Assembly (NCBI GenBank): GCA_035582835.1 | Contig: JAYKAV010002330.1 | Location: 495,529 to 559,528 of the forward strand | Length of the DNA stretch: 64,000 nt | Reading direction: 5' to 3' | Source of the DNA: Phoebastria nigripes | Taxonomy: Eukaryota > Chordata > Aves > Procellariiformes > Diomedeidae | Position numbers and translations under genes: made by a program | In this document: positions 56,457 to 64,000 of the stretch, one piece after another | Numbering within the stretch: the first letter of the stretch is position 1 | Layout of the letters: each line of letters begins with the position of its first letter | Notes under the pieces: generated by a model | The model's input: only the letters and a program-made list of their open reading frames with translations | What the model was told of the DNA's origin: nothing | The model's database searches: none

Positions 56457-58835
56457 GAAAAATTATGCAGAAAGCATTTCCCCTTTTCCATTTATTAACG
56501 CTTTATTCACTTCTTTCCTGTGGGAATAGATAAATTGCTGGATACAACACGAGGTAACCAAGGGTCCAGAGGCTGGGAGCAGCTTCCCATTTTGAGGCAG
56601 AGGATCTCAGGTATTGAAAAGCAGCTTTCTTCTTGCAAAACTGCTCATTGAAGAGGTTTTCCAAGATGGCATTTTTCAGTCCCCTTTGGGAAACATTTCT
56701 TTTTCATTAAGGCTCCTTCCAACCACAAACNACGCCAGCCCCGGCGTTGTGCAAGCTCGGGGGGTGCGTGATGCTGAGCCTCTTCCCGTCCTGCCAGCTT
56801 CCTCCGTCAGCTGCCAGCGGGGCCGGGGCAGGCAGCGGCTGTGTGGTGGGAGGACACCGGGCTCCGGGCAGGAGCAAATCCCCCAGGGACTCCTGCCAGC
56901 TCTCAGGGGCTCAGCCACCATCCCTGAAGGGAAAGCCAGAGGCAGGCAGCGAGCTCCAGCTGTGGGTATGTCTGAGGGAAGCAGCAAGAGCATGGCGCCT
57001 GGTCTGTGCCCGCTGCCCTGCTGCCCTCGCCCTGCCAGCACAGGCAGGGTGTGAACTGCCGCCAGNGGGTGGTGGGAGGCAGCAGGCGGGCAGGAGGGCA
57101 TGCCTGGGGCCGCCGTCCCTGCCCCGCTCTGCTTGGTGCGGGCGTACGTCTCTTTGGGGTGGCGTGTCCTTTGCTCGCTGGGGCCAGGCACGAGGGTGGC
57201 ATCAACATGTGAAATGCCTGTTTGGCCCCCCTACCCAGGCTGCCGTTCCCTTCCAGAGGGATCTCGCTGCAGCAGCAATCGCCCTCACGTGTTGGACCTG
57301 TAATTCGTCCTGGCACAGTTTCTGATAATCCAGTCTTGAGAAAATTTCCCAAGCCTGCCCTTCAAAGACTGGCCTATGAATCCTGCTTGCTCATCCTGGG
57401 ATTTTTAGCTGGTTGTTACCCTGGGTATTTTCACTGAGATAAATTGGATAGAACATGACGGGCTTTTGCTATATATAGTGTATTTTCCTGCTCAGCTTCT
57501 TCCCAGGGGGAACATTGTTTCTGAAACACACATTTTGTTTCAGTAGGGCTGTATTTTGGTAATTTTTCCCTTTTTTGCACTTCTGTTTTTTGTAGTGCAT
57601 GGACTGTTTGGTCTAGAGCAGGCAGATTAACGGCCAAGTGTGCTTGGTCCGCAGAGCAGAGTTGCCAATGTCCTTCCTCCTGTGGGACTTCTGTGGACAA
57701 AGAAAACACGAGGGATGAGGAGGAGACCTGGCGGATTACTGGTGGTCAACCCGTGGTGTGCCCTGGGTTTCCAGTCCCCCAGGTTAAATACAGCTGATAT
57801 TTACAGATTAGAGCAGTGTAAATCACTGATTCTCTTGTTTGATAATGAATGTTAAAATTGGAAGAAAGTCCAACTTTCAATCAAAACAAAAAACAACAAT
57901 AAAAATTACTTTGGACTTTACTTCAAAGATACAGATTGTTTTCCAGTTGAGATTTTTGGATTTTTTTTTAGCCTCACTGAACTCAATTTGAAAACTTAAC
58001 ATCTCTCTGAATTTAAAAGAAAAAGAAGTGTTTGGAAAACATCTGATTTTTTAAAAAAATTAAAATCCAAGGCTCTTTTTAACTGAAGAATTTTGTCAAA
58101 ATTGTCACAAATTTGCAAAAGTATGTTAGTGATGTGAAACTACTTTTCTGTGTGAAAGCAAGTTTTAACTGAAAGGCGTTTCCCAGCTGCCCTGTACACA
58201 GAGAAGACTTCTAAGGGAGTGAGTTTTGTGAGTCACGGAGGCTGCAGCTTTCCAGGGAGGGCTGCAGATCTCTTTCTCTCTAGCCCTGAACCACTACAAC
58301 GGCTTGCTGTGGAGAGGCAGATTCGCTTTACTGCGGGGAAAATACGCCATTGTTCTCCACAGAGAGGCCAGACCATTTTCCGTCTTTTCTAAGGTCTCTC
58401 ACACTTGTTTGCCACTCTGACTTTATGCGAGATGCTGCCCAGGGCTGCTGGATCATGAAGCAATCTCTCAGGCGGTGTTGGCATACGGTGAGAAGTGAAT
58501 TCTGCTGTCCTTTGGTTTATATCTGCCTCCAGCACAGGTGATGCCTGGCCCTATTGCACGTGTGACTTTTGTGTGATAGATTTCAAGGCTGCATTTGGAT
58601 AGCCGTTATTTCACAGTGTTAGTTGGTGATGTGCAGGCTGCTCAGGTGCGTTCNTGTGGCTCAGTGCGGTGTTTAGCCCTGCTCCCCATGCAGTCAAGCA
58701 TATCTTAGCTACCAGGGTAATGATTGTTATTGGAATTCACTGAAGAAATTTATGATCCATGTGATTACTTCCACAAAAGAAAACGATAGAAAACAAATAG
58801 AAGTCATGAGAATGTTAATTTTAAAAAGTTACAGT

Positions 58836-58864
58836 AAGGTCCTTTGCCACAAGGTCCTTTGCCA
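58836..58864 (+). repeat. 15-bp tandem duplication (AAGGTCCTTTGCCAC)
   Basis: Unit one is 58836-58850, and the second copy runs 58851-58864 before diverging at its last base. Confidence 0.8.
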
Positions 58865-58894
58865 TGCTGTCGCAGGGTGGTCGCAGGGAGGAAG

Positions 58895-58942
58895 GCACGT
58901 TGTATCACCTGCACGTTGTGTCACCTGCACGTTGTATTACCT
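58895..58942 (+). repeat. 16-bp minisatellite, three copies
   Basis: GCACGTTGTATCACCT repeats at 58895-58910, 58911-58926 and 58927-58942, with a single substitution in each later copy. It begins 31 bp after the neighbouring 15-bp duplication. Confidence 0.9.
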
Positions 58943-61900
58943 GCAGCCGTCGTATGGACACAGCAACTCACCCCTTTGTCCTGATGGCTTCTCCCCATCC
59001 CAAATGCATGTGCAAAAACCTGATATCTGAGAAAAATGCAGTGAAAAGTGTGCAAACACGTGTCTGCCTCCACATAGCTGGCTCTGGTTGAGCTGTACTG
59101 GCTCTGGAGCTTCTGATTCACGGGGTCTTCTGAGACTCTGGAGACTGGAGCAACGTGTTGAACATATAAACATATGTGACATATAAAACTTCTTTGTTGA
59201 GTATTTGTTCAAATTTTACGTTTCAGTACAAAGGTACCAGCAGCTGGGTAACAAGCACGTTCCATGTTTGACTAGGCTGCTGGTTTCTGCTGGTGTTAAG
59301 TGCCACACGGTCCTAAGAAGACAAGGCTAAAGGACATATGCATCACTGTTGTGCTACCTAATGGGACTGCAGCCGGGTGCTCTGTGCGGTGAACAGTGGT
59401 AGTGCAGTGACAGCGGCCAGGCTTTGGAGCAGGGGCCCAGAGAAGATGTGAAATCTCCATCCTGGGAGATTTCCACAAATTGGCTGGACATGGCCTATGT
59501 CAAAGCTGGCCCTGCTTTGAGCAGGGGTTTGGAGCAGATAGCCTGCAAAGGCCCCATCCAACTTACATTACTCTGCGGTTACAGCATCATGTTTAAAAAA
59601 AATCAGATGGCAAATAATTTGCATCCCCCTCCCACCTGCCAAGATCCAAAGCTGGCTGAGATTGGCTCTGGGTCTGTCCCACTGCGCAGCCAGCCATCCA
59701 ACGGCGTCTGCTGTCCCTTCTGCCTGTCTGCCCCATCCTTCTGCCTTTGGCAGGGGAGGANGGTTTCCAGCACCCTCCTGCCCGGAGTCCAGCACCAGTG
59801 CACAGAGGTACCTGCATCCTCCCCCGTCTCCTGCAGGGGCAGTTCTCTAAAGCCATGGCAGTTTGAAAGACACCATGAAATATCTTTCTTCGTCTCTTGG
59901 TTCTTCAGATTTTTAAGCTCACTCTTTTCAGTTTTTCTGCACATCATAAAGGAAACTTGCAGGAAGCTTACCTTAAAACCAAACAGACTGGTAAACATGA
60001 GCTGATAATCCCCAGAGAAAATGCTGCAGAACGGACAACGCAGTGCTGCAGAACGGATAATACTGTTCTGCCTGCAGCAGAGGGTCCATCCACCAAGTTC
60101 AGACTCTGTTTGCAGCCACCCCTGGGGCTCACCCTGTGGGCAGGGGGGCTCTGCCTCTGTCCCACTGTCTCAGGGTGGAGTGCATCTCCCAGGGCTGGGA
60201 ATCATTCTTCCTCCTCCCCTGGACCTCTGCCTCTGGTGGTGATGGGGGGGTCTGACCCCTTTTGGGCTACAGCCGCATAAAGCATCGTGGCAGTGTGGAG
60301 TCAGGTCTGCAGCGAGAGGTGGGCTAACTCTGGCAGAAGCCCTTGGTTTGGTGTCTTTGTGTCTCAGTGATGCCAGAATTACTAAGGAGGGCGCTTACCG
60401 TTTCACCCCTTCCTCACAGCGCGGGCAGGCACTGTGCATGTGTGTGCAACAGGCTGCACGTGTGCGCGTCCCTGGGTAGCTGATTCGTTGTGTTTTTGAA
60501 TGGGGCGAGGGCTGGCCGCTAAGCAGTGCTGTCAAGAAGTGTAGCTGATGGACCTTGGAATATCTGGTGGAAATCATGAGGCATTCATGCAGTGTTCATT
60601 CATCTAGCTTAGTTTCACTTATGGCTGTACCATTTGTCTGCCCAAGTGCTGCGATGGTAGTAGCAGGGCTTGAGACTTTCTCCCCCACTTNTCCTTTTCC
60701 TCTCCCCTCTCTTGTATTTCTTTTCTCTCATTTTCCTTCCTACCCCCCTTCTGTCTCTCTCTCTTTTTTTTCCTGCAAGGCTGATGGATATGCAGAGTAT
60801 GTTAAGAAGCAAGCAATACTGTCACTGAGCTGATGGTGCTCAGTGACTCCTCGAGCTCCTGGCTGGTCTGTACTGCAGGAGCTTGACACCCTGACCACTG
60901 AGGCATAAAAAACAGAGAATTGGAAGCCTCAGCCTGACAGGCACCGGAGCATCCCCCAGAGAGGGTCCACGATGTGTGTCTGTATGTGAGTGTGGGGAGG
61001 AGGGCAGTGGGGATGGTGGGGGAGGAGAGCAAGGCAGGAGAGGATGAAACAATGAAATGTCAGCCCATTCCCGCCCGCAGCCCTGCCGCAGCGCTGATGA
61101 GCATTTAGAAAGCGCTGCTGCCTGCTCAGCGGCGTGCACAGCATCGGCACAGGACAGACTGGGTCTGTGCAACCTCGGGAGGACAGGAGAGGGGAGTGGC
61201 AGGTGCGAAGGGGAGGGAGGGAGAGTGGTCGGACAGCTGGAAGTGAGGGGGTGTCTTGTCCTTGGATGGGTACGCGTGCCCTCCCTCGGGCACAGCTCTC
61301 GCAGGGGTGCGGCAGCTCGCTGCAAGCTTCGTTCAAAGCCTAGGGTGCTACCAGTGCATGGAGGAGCTGGGCAGGCTCCTCTGCACACCCTGTGCAAACA
61401 GCCCACAGCAGGGATCGGGGTCTGTCCTGCTGTCCTGTCTGCCCTGTCCCTCTGTCCGTGCACCGCGCAGCTCCAGGGGCAGACGTGGCAGTGAGACTTG
61501 CTCCCATCAGCTTTCGCGTGTCGTGTCGGTCAGGCAGCACAACTGTTTTGTGCAACTAAAACAGGGCTAAATCTCTGCATTTCTCACTGCCCTGTGGAAA
61601 GGAAGAGATGAAAACATTGGGACAGGCAGTGTGTGAGCACTTCCCCATGGAAGAGGCACCCGCAGGATGAAGGGATTTCTGTGCGGCACACACTGGAAGG
61701 AGGACCTGGCCGTGAGCCTTCAAGGACTGGGAAAGATCATATCATATCATTCAGTCGTGACGTTACCAGCCAGTTTGCTGCCCATGTGCTTTGCAGGCTT
61801 GGGCAAACACCGGTGGGGCAGAGCCAGGTCAGAGACTTGCTGGAAGCCAAGGGGATTTGGGAGCAGGGGTTGAGCAGGAAGGGCTCTGGCTGAGCAGACA

Positions 61901-63189
61901 GCCTCGGGTGCGGCAGTGGGGAGGCAGAAAAGGGACCAGAGAGGAGCTGCCATGTCCTGCCGGAGGGAGCTTGCTCCCTGGCTGGCGGAAGGCAACGGGG
62001 ACACATTTGCCAGTGGCCCTGGTACCTTGGGTGGCTCCTGACATGTCTTCTGGCTTCACCATCTTCACCATGCCTCACTCTTTTAGAGTGCGCACTGTGA
62101 CAGAGGTAACCTTCAGGTACTGAAGTCAACCAGGACAGGGAGCAGATATGATGTACTTTACTGGGAAGAAAGGTTTGGAAACGGCTCCATTTTCCATGGC
62201 TCCACCAATTCATGGTGAATTAATACCATTCCTTAGAAGCAGTAATGAAAACCCACTCTGAGCTTGTGCAGAAATGTGGTCAAAACAGCAAGACATGCTG
62301 AGCGTGGAAGCACGTGCTGCTGCTGGCTTCAGACCTCATCTCATTGCCCTGTCTGTGAATGCTGGGTTGGGGGGGAGAGAGCAGGTTGAGGCTGGCNGGT
62401 GCAGTCCTACGGGTCCGAAGGGCTGTGGGGAACAGAGAAGGGTTGTTAACGGAGACCCCCTGGAGCAAACCAGTGATGGGTGACTCTTGCCATCACCATG
62501 TTCAGCGTGTTTACTGGCATCCTTTGGTGTAGGCTGAGAGGCAGCTCGTTTTTACTGAAGCAGCATCACGTGGAGACCAAGCTACCCTGGACCCAACCCT
62601 AAATTTTGTTACCAACCTGTGTTATTTCTATATTGGCAGAAAATACCTTTGCAGGCAGCTGCAGCGACTTCCAGGACTGCGCAGCAGGCACAGGCACTAT
62701 CGCAGATGAGAGCTCCCCCCAACAGACAGTGTGGTGGGGTTGCTATGGCTTGACCAGTGCATCGTCCCCTCTCCCCTGGGGCCAGTGGGTCAGCAACTTG
62801 CCAAAACCTGAGCAAGGAGGCCAGTTATGGGCCTGGGGACCTGGTCATCATCCCCANGGCAGGTCTGTGGGTCATGCCAGCCAGGGGTGTTGAGCCCGGG
62901 GAGCTGGAGACATGGTGGCAGGGGTCTGCCGCTCGGCTGGGGTAAAGGCAGCCCCTGGGTTTGGGGTGGGGGCTATGCCAGCGCCGAGGACCGGAACAGG
63001 CAAAGGTCACAGTGCGCATCTTCTGCTGCAGCCTGGCAGCCCTCTCCTCCTCTTGCCGTAGGAAACCTACTCTTTCTCCTGCCATGCTGTGTTGTGCATG
63101 CATATATTTGTGTATGAGAGAGGGAAAAGGAGAGGAGGAAGAAGGAGAGGAGGAGAGCGGGAAACTGTCATTCGTGGAAGATTTCCTAA
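58943..63189. other. Intronic sequence before the last relic and exon 9
   Basis: Unique apart from the pyrimidine tract at 60.7 kb and a 22-bp spaced duplication of TGCTGCAGAACGGA (60022-60035 and 60044-60057). No gene is seen. Confidence 0.5.
60675..60773 (+). repeat. Long polypyrimidine tract
   Basis: About 100 nt of almost pure C/T on the coding strand (one N at 60691 and a few purines) ends just before TGCAAGG. It could act as a splice-factor binding tract or a triplex-prone sequence. Confidence 0.75.
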
Positions 63190-63375
63190 TAAATCAGCAG
63201 CAGTGTTGGTATTTGCATGGTGGTGGAGCCGGGTGCCCTGCCCAGGGTCAGAGCCCCATGGTGCAAGGCTCTGTCCTGAAGAGCTTGCAGCTGAAGTATG
63301 AAACAGGAGGTGACATGTGAAGAGAACAAACAGATGGGGAGAGCGGGAGCTGGTGAGGAGATAAATAGCAATAAC
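63190..63375 (+). mobile_element. Ancient L3/MIR3-like relic
   Basis: Blocks in the expected order are TATTTGCATGGTGGTGGAGC, GGGTCAGAGCCCCATGGTGC, GCTCTGTCCTGAAGAGCTTG and AACAAACAGATGGGGAGAG. This follows the amniote L3-type tail (GTAGTGCCTAGAGGCCCC ... GTCCCTGCCCTGAAGAGCTT). It lies about 0.6 kb before exon 9. Confidence 0.55.
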
Positions 63376-63950
63376 TCTTTGAGCCTTTTCTGTGCCTTTG
63401 TCTGGAGGGTTTCAAAGCCATCTGAAACTGATGCAAGCATCCCTCTCCTTGGGTTGCAGTGATGGATGGACATCTGGGACCAAGACTATACTCTCCTGGA
63501 GAGCCTGGAAGGGTACCCAGTATCTAGAAGATTAGCTGGTTCATCTTCTCCTGCTGGCAGAAAGCCTGTCTGAGCAGCCCTCTCCTCATATTGTGTTTCT
63601 TGCCCTGAGTGCTGTAGGACCGTGGAGGCAAGGGCCAGCCCTGCTGGTGTGTCCCAGACTCCTCTCCATTCCTCCTTGCTGTCTCGCTCCTGCAGCGTAG
63701 GCTGCCCGAGAAAATCCCATCAGCTCAGCAGGCCTGGGCTGCAACACAAAAAGGACGCATAAAAGATGGCTGCACCGATTTATTTAATAATTCACCCACC
63801 CATATTGCCCTTCGTCAAAGTGGCCAGCAGTGCTTTTACTAAGGACGTCACTGGAGCACAGCACGCACTGAATAGCTCCTTTCCCCCACAACAGTATCTG
63901 CAGTCTCAAATCAAGTCATCCTTTGTTCTGTCTTTTTCTCTTTAACTTAG

Positions 63951-64000
63951 GGAGCGAGTTTTCTGGGAGCCCATACAGCCACCCACAATATTCAACGTAC
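63951..64000 (+). CDS. PAX5: PAX5 exon 9, 5' part (cut by window end)
   Basis: The first 50 nt of the next exon follow a strong acceptor (pyrimidine tract at 63926-63947, then TTAG). With the single base left over from exon 8, the first codon becomes GGG. The frame then reads SEFSGSPYSHPQYSTY (about human residues 339-354), which joins exactly to the VPG end of exon 8. The match to PAX5 is complete except for Thr where I recall Ser at 353. PAX2 is similar here (SEFSGNPYSHPQY), but the upstream exons settle the identity. The rest of this exon (87 nt in human) and the last coding exon with the inhibitory C-terminus lie beyond the window. Confidence 0.95.

Larger units (their letters stand above)
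47516..58835. other. Mostly unique intronic sequence
   Basis: Contains the octamer island (48770-49110), an octamer inverse ATTTGCAT at 53196-53203, AT-rich unique DNA at 53.7-54.1 and 54.7-55.5 kb, and an AT-rich patch at 57.85-58.15 kb. No gene is recognised. Confidence 0.5.

Overview
This window is vertebrate, almost certainly avian, genomic DNA carrying the 3' part of the B-cell transcription factor gene PAX5 (BSAP) on the + strand. Three exons can be read directly: one whole exon at 8329-8458 (130 nt), one whole exon at 40241-40342 (102 nt), and the first 50 nt of a third at 63951-64000, cut by the window edge. Joined, they read in one frame through the C-terminal half of PAX5, from about human residue 261 to 354. 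The exon lengths and phases (0-1, 1-1, 1-) fit exons 7, 8 and 9 of the human gene as I remember them. Every intron end has the GT or AG expected for a major-class intron.

Everything else is intronic: the last 8.3 kb of intron 6, all of intron 7 (31,782 bp) and all of intron 8 (23,608 bp). I see no second protein-coding gene, no tRNA or rRNA, and no CRISPR or prokaryotic feature. The many long open frames lie in GC-rich or triplet-repeat DNA and resemble no family I know.

The avian assignment rests on the repeats. Intron 7 holds two solo LTRs of one endogenous-retrovirus LTR type that I associate with bird genomes (11016-11590 and 16729-17274). Both lie antisense to PAX5, and the second has a perfect 5-bp target-site duplication. 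Two CR1 LINE 3' ends are present (15425-15828 and 43780-44556). I saw no Alu, B1, B2 or L1. Several much older, degraded fragments resemble the MIR/L2/L3 tails shared by amniotes. Simple repeats include a (TGC)15 tract, a strong G-quadruplex motif, a 16-bp minisatellite and a long pyrimidine tract.

Base composition alternates between GC-rich blocks (about 2.7-6.7, 21.6-24.2, 25.6-26.8 and 38.7-39.6 kb) and AT-rich, unique-looking blocks that could hold conserved intronic enhancers. Twenty-five isolated single Ns are scattered through the introns and none falls in an exon, as expected of a draft assembly.

I found no convincing undescribed biological system. The points most worth checking are possible splice-control features (a decoy acceptor before exon 7, a 12-nt candidate microexon with an in-frame stop, and a weak acceptor on the skippable exon 8), the antisense LTRs, and a few candidate intronic enhancers.
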